NCBI GenBank assembly: GCA_023402175.1
Contig: JAEXCN010000417.1
Coordinates: 1 to 32,490, forward strand
DNA from: Pseudomonadota bacterium
Lineage (GTDB): Bacteria > Myxococcota_A > Polyangia > Polyangiales > Polyangiaceae
DNA: 32,490 bases
Direction: 5' to 3'
Part shown: one piece after another, positions 15,856-26,610 of the stretch
Position numbering within the stretch: position 1 is the stretch's first letter
Layout of the letters: each line of letters opens with the position of its first letter
Notes under the pieces: generated by a model
What the model saw: only the letters and a program-made list of their open reading frames with translations
What the model was told of the DNA's origin: nothing
Databases searched by the model: none
Program-made: the position numbers and the translations under genes

Positions 15856-17154
15856 CTACTTCTTCCCGCCCTTTGCGCCATTGCCGTTGCTCGAACCGTC
15901 TTTGCTCGTCGTGATCTTCAGCCGAAGCTGGCACCCCGGCTCGAACGCGAATCGCGTCAGCTCCTCGGGCTGCTGCACCGCACCGATCATCGCGCCCGTC
16001 GACGAGACGACCAGCTGGTGAGCGCCGACGATCGCGGGACCGTTCTTCCTCGCGCCGGTGGCCTCGAAGAACTTGCCGTTGACGGTGATGTTGCCCGCGC
16101 CCGTGATCTGACATCCAGTGAGGACGCCGTTCGGGCCGATGAGCAGCTCGGTGCCCCTGCCGAGCGCGATCGTGCACGACTCGAAGAGGCTCTCGATCTC
16201 GACCGTGGCCCCCTCGTCGAACTGCAGCGACGCGTTGCGGAGGACGTCGCCGCGACCGAAGTAGCGGTGGTTCGCCGAACGTGACGACTCGCGCGCTGGA
16301 GGCGCGACGGCTTCACCGGCGAGCACCGCCTGCACCTGAGCCGCCTGGACACGCACGGAGCCGTCGCCGTTCGGGCTGTTGTCGAGCCAGTCGGCCTTGA
16401 TGCCGGTCAGCTGCGCGCCCTTCGCGGTGAGGCCGTGGACCTTTGCACCGGTGAGGTTCGCGCCTTCGAGCTTCGCGTCGGTGAGCGTTGCGTTCCGGAG
16501 GTCCGCGTTCGTGAGATCGGCGTTCGCGAGGTTCGCCTTCCCGAGGTCCGCCTTCGACAGGACCGCGCCGACCAGCTTCACGCCGCGCGCCTTGATCCCG
16601 CGCATCTGCGCGTCGGCGAGCGTGGCGCCCGTGAAGTCTCCGTCCTCGAGGTTCGAGTCGTTGAGGTTCGCGTTGGTCAGCTCCGCCTTCATCATCTTGA
16701 CGGCGCCGAGGTAGCACTCGCCGAGATCGGCATGCGTGAGGACGGCCCCGGCGATGTCCGCACCGCCGAGGTTCGCGAGATCGAGCTGCGCGTGCGTGAG
16801 GCGCGCACCGGAGAGAGTTGCTCCCTGCAGGTTTGCGCCTTCGAGGTTCGCACGCGAGAGGTTCGCACCCGAGAGGAGCGTGCGCTGCAAGTTCGCGCCT
16901 TCGAGATCCGCGTTGTCGAGGTTCGCGTCGCGGAGATCCGCACCCGAGAGGAACGCTTCGCAGAGGTTCGCGCTCTTCAGGTTCGCATTGCGAAGCTTCG
17001 CGCCTTCGAGGTTCGCGCCGACCATGTCGCAACGGCGGAAGCTCGCGCCTTCGAGCATGGCGTTCGCGAGATTGATCCCGGACAGATCCGCGCGGTCGAT
17101 CTTCTCGCCACGTTTGACTTTGCTGACGACGGCATCCGCGGTGAGCTCGGCCAT
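15856..17154 (-). CDS. Pentapeptide-repeat protein fused to a C-terminal bactofilin-like domain
   Basis: The 432-aa protein starts at ATG 17154 with GAAGGGC about nine bases upstream. Residues 21-255 are almost uninterrupted pentapeptide repeats of the A(D/N)LxG type (ADLSG, ANLEG, ANLQG), about 45 units, which fold into a right-handed quadrilateral beta helix. After an Ala/Pro-rich linker (about 268-295), residues 296-415 form a second beta-rich region (GNITVNGKFFEA, ATVEIESLFESCTIALGRG, LLIGPNGVLTGCQITG) that resembles a bactofilin core. The tail is Gly/Lys/Asn-rich. No signal peptide is seen, so it is probably cytoplasmic. A filament-forming or scaffold role is inferred from the fusion and the adjacent bactofilin. 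Some pentapeptide proteins instead mimic DNA and bind gyrase; nothing here shows that. Confidence 0.85.
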   Translation of the reverse strand: MAELTADAVVSKVKRGEKIDRADLSGINLANAMLEGASFRRCDMVGANLEGAKLRNANLKSANLCEAFLSGADLRDANLDNADLEGANLQRTLLSGANLSRANLEGANLQGATLSGARLTHAQLDLANLGGADIAGAVLTHADLGECYLGAVKMMKAELTNANLNDSNLEDGDFTGATLADAQMRGIKARGVKLVGAVLSKADLGKANLANADLTNADLRNATLTDAKLEGANLTGAKVHGLTAKGAQLTGIKADWLDNSPNGDGSVRVQAAQVQAVLAGEAVAPPARESSRSANHRYFGRGDVLRNASLQFDEGATVEIESLFESCTIALGRGTELLIGPNGVLTGCQITGAGNITVNGKFFEATGARKNGPAIVGAHQLVVSSTGAMIGAVQQPEELTRFAFEPGCQLRLKITTSKDGSSNGNGAKGGKK

Positions 17155-17468
17155 GTGTCGATGCCCTTCGAGTGTTCGTTCGAGTCACACGCCCCGCGTC
17201 GCGAGCTTGCGCGTGAGAGGACGAAAACTACACACGGTTTCTCCCGCTTTGTCGACACCCAAGTCACAGCGGCAACGTCATCCAGTGCGCGCCGGTACGA
17301 CGTGTCGCGTGCGCCTGCTCGCATCTTCGCATCGTGTGCACCATGCACGTGTGCGGACACCGCAACGCGAACAGGTCACCTCGTCGTTCACGTGCCGCTC
17401 GCGTGCCGTTCACGCGCCGTTGACGTCTCTGGTCACGTCTCTGGTCACGCTTCTGGTCACGTCTCTGG
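17155..17468. other. Intergenic region with minisatellite repeats
   Basis: These 314 bases lie between the start of the pentapeptide-repeat gene and the stop of the helix-hairpin-helix gene, both on the minus strand. The part near 17155-17180 holds the ribosome site and presumably the promoter of the pentapeptide gene. The far end is filled by short tandem repeats, listed separately. No gene is evident. Confidence 0.5.
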
Positions 17469-17479
17469 TCACGTTTCTG
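17391..17479 (+). repeat. Two adjoining minisatellites with 11-bp and 12-bp units
   Basis: Three 11-bp units lie at 17391-17423 (CGTGCCGCTCG, CGTGCCGTTCA, CGCGCCGTTGA). They are followed by units of GTCACGTCTCTG: one partial at 17422-17431, then four at 17432-17479 with one or two substitutions. The last unit contains the TGA stop and final codons of the helix-hairpin-helix gene on the minus strand, so copy-number change could alter that gene's C-terminus. Confidence 0.85.
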
Positions 17480-18956
17480 GGCTTCGATACTTGTCGCGGG
17501 CCTCTTCGATGTACTCCGAGAGCTGCGCGATCCGCTGCGCGAACGGCACTTTCTCGATCCCCTGCAGGCGATCGACCTCACCGAACCGCGCGAGGAGGAC
17601 GCTGATCTCGAGCCACGTCTCTTCGCGTGCGCGGAAGCAGTCGCGCTTCTTCGCCTTCGCGTCCGGCCCCCACCCGCTCGCCGCTTCTTCGTAGCCGTCG
17701 TGGTGCTGCTTGAGCTGTCCGTTGAGACCGGCGAGCTTCTCGCGCTCGGCCGCGCGAGCATCGTGCGGTGACGACGCCTTCAGCTCGGCGCGATACGCCT
17801 GCACGCGGTCGACGATGCGCGTCGCGAGCGCGTCAGGGATGTCCGCGACCTGCGCGATGTCGTGCGCGTTCGCCTCGAACAGGACAGTGAGGCTCGTCAG
17901 ACCGGCCGCATGCAGCTTGTCGATCGTCACCTTGCGGACGTCGGGTACCTGCAGGAGCAGCGCCTGGACGATCACCGCCTCGCGCTGCGTCGTGTCCCGC
18001 TCGAGCGCGAAGGCTTGCGGGAGGATCTTCACGAGCTCGCCGTACGCATCCAGCAGACGCTGCTTCTCCTGCGCGCCGAGCATCTGCCCGCCGACCGCAT
18101 TCGATGCATCGAGCTCCTTGCCGAGGACATCGAGCGCCGCCGTGAGCTCGAGCAGATCGAGACGCTCGGCACCGCGGCGGAGGGTGCGCACCGGCGGCAC
18201 GCAGATGTGGATCCAATCGCGCGTGACCTCGCCCCACTTCACGTCGATCATGAAGTCGCGGACGTGCTGCATGTGATTCGCCGCGAGCTCGGCGAAGAGC
18301 TCGCGCACGGGAGCGAGATCGAACTCGTGGGTTCCTGGAAGTGACGGCCGGTCCTCCGAGACGAGCGCGTCGAACGCGAACGCGATCGAGCCCTCGTCGA
18401 GGCTGTCGAGCCCGAGCGCGGGGGGCGTGACGGACGGCGGCTTGCTCGTGAGCGGCGGGCGGACCGAGCCCGCCGGCCGGATCGTGGGCGGAACGCTCGG
18501 CCCACTGCTCGACGACGGGCGAGGAGACGGAGCAGCGGCAGGCGCAGCGCCACGAGCGGCAGGCGAACCGCCACGAGCGGCAGGCGCAGCGCCACGAGCG
18601 ACAGGCGCAGGCATCGACCGCTGCGTCGCGCGGATCGGCTGCGAGGTGTTGCGCATCGGCAGCGCGACCGGCGCCTTCTTCTTCGTGGGCTCGGTCTCGT
18701 TCGGAACGGCGGCGATCGCTGCGCGCGACGCCGCGATGGCCGCGCTGCTCGTCGGGGGCTTCGCGACCGCCCCGGAGCTCTTCGGAGCAACGTCCGGTCG
18801 GACCGCCGGCATCCGCGTCATCGAGTCGATGCGCGTGGGCGGCACCTCGTCGCCGGAATCAGCGATGGAGTAACGGCCCGGAGAGCCCGCTCGCTTGTTC
18901 TCGGGTTCCTCGCTCGACTCGGACTTTTCGTCCGGAGATCGCGACGTCGAGCTCAT
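17469..18956 (-). CDS. Helix-hairpin-helix protein with a long disordered N-terminus
   Basis: I chose ATG 18956 although the frame is open to 19844, because the upstream part is Arg-rich nonsense overlapping the dnaE end. The 495-aa product has a Ser/Pro/Ala-rich disordered region (1-185) containing 7-aa repeats such as ARGAAPA. A folded region follows (about 188-495). Within it residues 345-385 (KLHAAGLTSLTVLFEANAHD, then VADIPDALATRIVDRV) read as a helix-hairpin-helix pair, a module that binds DNA or mediates oligomerisation. The part around VKWGEVTRDWIHICVPPVRT is distinctive, but I cannot name the family. It lies 200 bases after dnaE on the same strand; a link to replication or repair is only suggested by this. 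Confidence 0.75.
   Translation of the reverse strand: MSSTSRSPDEKSESSEEPENKRAGSPGRYSIADSGDEVPPTRIDSMTRMPAVRPDVAPKSSGAVAKPPTSSAAIAASRAAIAAVPNETEPTKKKAPVALPMRNTSQPIRATQRSMPAPVARGAAPAARGGSPAARGAAPAAAPSPRPSSSSGPSVPPTIRPAGSVRPPLTSKPPSVTPPALGLDSLDEGSIAFAFDALVSEDRPSLPGTHEFDLAPVRELFAELAANHMQHVRDFMIDVKWGEVTRDWIHICVPPVRTLRRGAERLDLLELTAALDVLGKELDASNAVGGQMLGAQEKQRLLDAYGELVKILPQAFALERDTTQREAVIVQALLLQVPDVRKVTIDKLHAAGLTSLTVLFEANAHDIAQVADIPDALATRIVDRVQAYRAELKASSPHDARAAEREKLAGLNGQLKQHHDGYEEAASGWGPDAKAKKRDCFRAREETWLEISVLLARFGEVDRLQGIEKVPFAQRIAQLSEYIEEARDKYRSPET
18536..18611 (-). repeat. 21-bp in-frame tandem repeat inside the helix-hairpin-helix gene
   Basis: Three units at 18536-18556, 18557-18577 and 18578-18598, plus a partial unit to 18611, share the form CGGCAGGCG-CGCCACGAG. 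The first and third are identical and the second differs at a few bases. The 21-bp period keeps the reading frame and encodes the 7-aa repeat rich in Ala, Arg, Gly and Pro at about residues 116-141. Confidence 0.85.
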
Positions 18957-19156
18957 CCCTCGAGACCTTTCATCACGCAACTCGCGGCTCCGGCTCAAGC
19001 ATAACAGGGTCCGAAGCTTTGTCCGTCTTCTCGCCGCAGCCACGCGATGACGCACGTACGTCGACGAGCACCGAGTACGACAGACGGCGCCCTCGCTCGC
19101 ACATGCGGCAAACCACAAGTCCCGCATGAGGGCGCGGTGATTTCCGCGCGAGCGCG

Positions 19157-22789
<3,633 letters not shown>

Positions 22790-22818
22790 GCTCGGAGATC
22801 CCGCCAGGGTCCCTTCGG

Positions 22819-24261
22819 TTACCGCGGTTCGGCTCGTGATGAAAGAGGCGCGGCCGACTCCGCGCGGCGTGCGTTCCAGGGCGCCGGGTTCGCGTCGATC
22901 TCCTCGAGGTCGAGCTCTTCTTCTTCCGGCGGCTCCGTCCACACGAGGTTCGGCAGCGCGCTCGAGAGCGCGGCGCGACGTTCTTCAGGAACGCCCTCGC
23001 GCGGGATCCGAAGCTCGCCGATGTCTCGGATCTCGGGAGCGTGCGCGAGAAGCGTCACCGCGCCTTCGTGACCGATGGGCATCTCCAGATCGAGGCGCGC
23101 GAGCTTGCGTCCCGCCGCTGCGCGGGCGACTTCGCTCGCGAGCACGACTTGCGGCACGAGCGCGTAGGAGCCATCTGCATGCTCGGTCCCGACCCATCGC
23201 CGGACCGTCAGCCGCTCGAGGGCCGGCGCCGCATCGCCGCGGAGCAGGTCTGCGATGTACGGCTCGGAATCGCGCAAGGGCAGCGTGAAGTGGACGGCCC
23301 TGAGCGACCGGAACAGAGACCTCGAGACCGAACGCAGGATGTCGTGCCCTGCCCAACCGACGCGGAGCAGCTGCAGGTTGTCGCCACGGACGCCTCCGAA
23401 GTCCTCGACCCGCCCCGCGAGCTCGAGGGCGCGCAGACGTGGAACCAAGGACCACACGGGCTCGATGTACGGCGGGTCGTGGGCGCCCCCGCCGTCACCG
23501 ACCACGAGCGAGACGAGCGTCGGCGGTCCGTCCTTCCCGATCTGCTCGAACAGCCACGCCGAGTCGTCCGCGTCGTAGTGGCCGATGAAGAGACGTTCGA
23601 GGAAGCGTCCGGACGGATGCCGGAACAGCTGGTCGAGCACGGTCGACAGACCTTCTACCCGCGGGCGGTAGTAGAGTCGGCTCAGGCGCGCCGCCCGAAT
23701 GAACCCGCAGCGCCACGAGAACGTCCGGAAGGATCGGACGGAGCTGCGGAGGAAGACGTAGGGAGCGAGCGGGCCGAGGAGCTCAGCTTCGAACTTCTTG
23801 AAGAGCGCCGCCTGGTCGCGCTCGAAGAGGCTCTGTTCGCGCCGATTCTTGCTCGTCGCGATCCGGTGCTGGGTGACGATCAGCTCCCCGCGCGGATCGC
23901 CCTGCTGCTGCAGCCAGTCGGCGTAGACGAGGTAGCCCTCGGGATCGTCGGGCGCCTCGTCGATGAGCGCCTCGAGCTCGGGGTTGCGCGCCGAGACTCC
24001 TTTGCGGCTCGCGGCGCCGGCTTCGGCTCGGGTGAATGGCTCGCCGTAACCGTCCCTCCGCTTCTCCTCGACGGCCTTGTCGAACGCTCGTGCCGCAGTT
24101 GCCGGCGACTCGTGTTCCTTCACGACGGTCCGTCCTGCGCTGAGGTGCCGACCGAAGCGCGTCATGATCGTCGCCTTGTCGCGCGCGATCTCCCAGAACA
24201 CGCGGCCGTCGCCGTCGCCGCGCTCCAGCCGTAGCGTGACCTTCGCCTTCAGAGCTGCCAC
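22819..24261 (-). CDS. WGR domain and TIGR02996 (repeat-companion) protein with a leucine-rich region
   Basis: The 480-aa protein starts at GTG 24261. Residues 5-75 fit a WGR-like domain (VFWEIARDKATIMTRFGRHL, then TARAF-like ATAARAFDKAVEEKRRDGY), found in DNA-end or nucleic-acid related proteins and often stand-alone in myxobacteria. Residues 94-135 match TIGR02996 (NPELEALIDEAPDDPEGYLV, then YADWLQQQGDPRGELI), a short domain that accompanies repeat proteins in myxobacteria and planctomycetes. The remaining 330 aa have leucine-rich, ribonuclease-inhibitor-like spacing (RLRALELAGR, KLARLDLEMP). The tail is Glu-rich. Function is unknown; protein binding is likely. It precedes dnaE on the same strand by 29 bases and may share its transcript. 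Confidence 0.82.
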   Translation of the reverse strand: MAALKAKVTLRLERGDGDGRVFWEIARDKATIMTRFGRHLSAGRTVVKEHESPATAARAFDKAVEEKRRDGYGEPFTRAEAGAASRKGVSARNPELEALIDEAPDDPEGYLVYADWLQQQGDPRGELIVTQHRIATSKNRREQSLFERDQAALFKKFEAELLGPLAPYVFLRSSVRSFRTFSWRCGFIRAARLSRLYYRPRVEGLSTVLDQLFRHPSGRFLERLFIGHYDADDSAWLFEQIGKDGPPTLVSLVVGDGGGAHDPPYIEPVWSLVPRLRALELAGRVEDFGGVRGDNLQLLRVGWAGHDILRSVSRSLFRSLRAVHFTLPLRDSEPYIADLLRGDAAPALERLTVRRWVGTEHADGSYALVPQVVLASEVARAAAGRKLARLDLEMPIGHEGAVTLLAHAPEIRDIGELRIPREGVPEERRAALSSALPNLVWTEPPEEEELDLEEIDANPAPWNARRAESAAPLSSRAEPR

Positions 24262-24528
24262 GGCGCGCGAGCATAGACGCGCGGCGCGGCGCGTCGAGGT
24301 GCGTCATCCGTGAGCCCCGCGCGAGCACCATCTCGAAGTCGTCTCGATCGAGTCGAGATCGCTCGACCCTCCTGGGAGGGCTTGCATTTTCTGCCATCAT
24401 GCCGCCCCGTGATGGCTTGCGTGAGCTCAGCCGTTCTGCGTAGCATGCGCCGCCGCTCGCGAGCGGTGGGGCGAGGCGTGGAGACGTGATGGTCCCGCGC
24501 ATCCTTGAGGTGGAGAGGAGCATTACCT
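24262..24528. promoter_or_regulatory. Divergent promoter region with a perfect palindrome
   Basis: These 267 bases separate divergently transcribed genes, so promoters for both are expected. A perfect 14-bp palindrome, CCGCTCGCGAGCGG, lies at 24453-24466 and could be an operator; no regulator can be assigned. GGAGAGGAG at 24512-24520 is the ribosome site of the plus-strand lipoprotein. No -35/-10 pair is convincing. Confidence 0.4.
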
Positions 24529-25632
24529 ATGAGGCTTGGAGCAGCGGTAACCCTGATTGGTCTCGGCGCGGGGATCGCCACGTTCGTCGCGATGCAGGGA
24601 TGCAGCAGCGATTCGGACAGCGCCGGTACCGGCACGCAGACCGGCAAGATCGTTCCCCCCGAGGAGGGCAGCCCGACGACGTCGAGCGACGAGCGCGTGT
24701 TCGCGCTCGACACGATCTCGCTCGGCGAGGCTGACCGCGGCGGGGTGAAGAACAAGGATGCGTGGAAGAAGTACGGCTACAACCTCGACGGCCTCATCAC
24801 GAACGTGACCGGGTCGCAGTCGCCGGACCTCGCGCGTGTCTGCAAGCGCGCGCCGGGCGCTGACTCGAAGGTCCACCAGGACGGCGACGAGGGCATCGAC
24901 AACGCGTTCGGCAGTCAGATCCTCAAGCTGCTCGAGCCCTTCACGGCGACGCCGTCGAAGTCGCTCACGGACGCGATCCGCGCGGGCGACTTCACGATCA
25001 TGCTGAAGGTCGTCGGGCTCACCGAGGAGGCTGAGCAGACGAACACGGGCCTCTCGGGCACGCTGCTCGTCGGCGGCGCGTTCAGCGAGGACAAGTCGGC
25101 GACGCCGACGTTCACGACGGCCGACGATTGGCCGTACGTGCAGGACCCGCAGGTCCCGATTTCGGGCGCCTACATCAACAAGGGCATGTTCGTGAACGGC
25201 AAGGGCGGCGCGCAGGTGAAGCTGAGCCTGTCGATCAGCGGCCAGTCGCTGAACCTCACGATCAACAAGGCCATCATCTCGTTCAAGCACAACCCCAGCG
25301 GGAAGGCGCTCGACGAGGGCACCATCGCGGGCGTCATCAACACGGCCGAGTTCGTCGACGGCATCGCCGCTGTTGCCGGACGCTTCAGCAAGGACCTCTG
25401 CAACGGCTCGACGGTCGACGGCATCAAGGCCTCGATCCGCCAGGCGAGCGACATGCTCGCGGACGGTTCGCAGGATCCGAGCAAGGAGTGCGACGGCATC
25501 TCCGTCGGCATCGGCTTCACGGCGAAGCAGGTCGGAAAGCCGACCAAGGCCGTACAGCCGACGGTCCCGCAGGACGATCCGTGCGACCCGAATTCCCAGC
25601 AGCCGGACGCGGGCGGCGGCAGCCAGCAGTGA
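24529..25632 (+). CDS. Lipoprotein of unknown function
   Basis: I chose ATG 24529, with a strong GGAGAGGAG site eight bases upstream; an upstream in-frame start at 24505 has no such site. The 367-aa product has a hydrophobic signal and Cys26 in VAMQGCSSDS, a weak but plausible lipobox. The mature part is Gly/Thr-rich with alternating hydrophobic residues (VKLSLSISGQSLNLTINKAI), so it is probably beta-rich, and includes DEGIDNAFGSQILKLL, which I recall as common in myxobacterial lipoproteins. Later cysteines (DLCNGS, KECDG, DDPCDPN) may form disulfides. It ends in a Pro/Asp/Gly/Gln-rich tail. I do not recognise the family. A good terminator follows at 25662-25705. Confidence 0.8.
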   Translation: MRLGAAVTLIGLGAGIATFVAMQGCSSDSDSAGTGTQTGKIVPPEEGSPTTSSDERVFALDTISLGEADRGGVKNKDAWKKYGYNLDGLITNVTGSQSPDLARVCKRAPGADSKVHQDGDEGIDNAFGSQILKLLEPFTATPSKSLTDAIRAGDFTIMLKVVGLTEEAEQTNTGLSGTLLVGGAFSEDKSATPTFTTADDWPYVQDPQVPISGAYINKGMFVNGKGGAQVKLSLSISGQSLNLTINKAIISFKHNPSGKALDEGTIAGVINTAEFVDGIAAVAGRFSKDLCNGSTVDGIKASIRQASDMLADGSQDPSKECDGISVGIGFTAKQVGKPTKAVQPTVPQDDPCDPNSQQPDAGGGSQQ

Positions 25633-25661
25633 TCGCCTGAGGGCTCGCACTCTGCAGCCTC

Positions 25662-25705
25662 GAAGCGCCGGTCTGCTCGGACGAGCGGCCGGCGTCTTCG
25701 TTTTG
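25662..25705 (+). terminator. Factor-independent terminator
   Basis: The stem GAAG-CGCCGG (25662-25671) pairs with CCGGCG-(T)-CTTC (25689-25699), with an inner GCTCG/CGAGC stem. It is followed by the T-rich GTTTTGTCTT. It lies 30 bases after the stop of the lipoprotein gene, the clearest terminator in the window. Confidence 0.65.
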
Positions 25706-25757
25706 TCTTCTCGCTCGTGACCTTCGCCGCGTGCTGCGCTCCAGGTATGATGCTCGA

Positions 25758-26597
25758 GTGCGGTTGCTTGCGCTGATGCTCACGTGCTCGTTCCTCGGCG
25801 CGTGCAGTTTGCTCGTGTCGACGGGCGATCTCGCTTCGTCGTCGCCGGACGCCGGCGCGCGCGCGGAAGCAGGACCAGCGCCGAGCCCCACGTCCGATGG
25901 AGCGGCGCTCTCACCGTCCGGCGATGATGGCGGGCTCCTCGGGTTCTGCGCTCAGCACGCCGCGACGTTCTGCGCCGACTTCAGTGGCAGCGCCCCGGAG
26001 GAGGGCTGGACGAGGAGGGACGTCGCGAACGGCGCGCTCGACCTCGCCATGACGGGTCCGAGCGGCCCCGTGCTCCAGACGTCGATCACGAAGGGCAGCG
26101 GCGATCGCTCCGCCCGGCTGCATCACGATCTGCCCTCCGTCCCCTCCAAGGTCCACCTCGAGCTCGATGTCCTCTTCGCCGGCGCGTCGAGCGCCGAGGT
26201 CCAGGAGCTCTTCAAGCTCGAGCTGCCGACGGCCCACGAGGAGGCGGCGCCTGGCTATACGTCGTCCGCTCTCCAGCTCCAGGTCAAGGGCACGGAGGTC
26301 ATCGTGCTCGACGAAGTCTGGGATACCGCGGGGGCCTCCAAGTCCTTCCCCTACGCGTCCGGCACGCCCATCCCGTTGGGGACGTGGACCAAGATCGTGT
26401 TCGACGCCGTGCTCGCCACCTCGAACGGATCGATCGAGCTGAAGATCGACGGCGTGACCGTGCTCGCGAAGGATGGGATCCAGACGCTGTCGGACAAGGC
26501 CACGGGGGCGCGCCTCGTCGTCGGAACGTACGCGTACAACGCCGACGGGCCGATCGTGAACCTGTTCGACAACGTGCTGCTCGAGACGAAGCCCTGA
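25758..26597 (+). CDS. Lipoprotein with a LamG/jelly-roll-like domain
   Basis: The frame is open from 25731, but I prefer the GTG at 25758, which gives a compact lipoprotein signal (MRLLALMLTCSFLGACS, Cys16 in the strong lipobox FLGAC). The product is 279 aa. A Ser/Pro/Asp/Ala tether (about 17-58) precedes a domain starting FCADFSG. This domain has alternating beta strands (KVHLELDVLF, LGTWTKIVFDAVL, IELKIDGVTVLAKDG, ARLVVGTYAYNADGPIVNLF), matching the LamG/concanavalin-like jelly-roll pattern. Such domains bind sugars or proteins. It is predicted to face the periplasm or cell surface. Its stop is 13 bases from the stop of the convergent patatin-like gene. The exact ligand is unknown. Confidence 0.78.
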   Translation: MRLLALMLTCSFLGACSLLVSTGDLASSSPDAGARAEAGPAPSPTSDGAALSPSGDDGGLLGFCAQHAATFCADFSGSAPEEGWTRRDVANGALDLAMTGPSGPVLQTSITKGSGDRSARLHHDLPSVPSKVHLELDVLFAGASSAEVQELFKLELPTAHEEAAPGYTSSALQLQVKGTEVIVLDEVWDTAGASKSFPYASGTPIPLGTWTKIVFDAVLATSNGSIELKIDGVTVLAKDGIQTLSDKATGARLVVGTYAYNADGPIVNLFDNVLLETKP

Positions 26598-26610
26598 CGC
26601 GAGACCACGC

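Noticed and set aside
17391..17479. CRISPR array
   Set aside because: The units are 11-12 bp and directly adjacent, with no spacers and no cas genes, so this is a minisatellite.
16435..17694. A 419-codon open frame on the plus strand
   Set aside because: It is antisense to the pentapeptide-repeat gene; the regular REVRAREV-like pattern merely mirrors the pentapeptide repeat.
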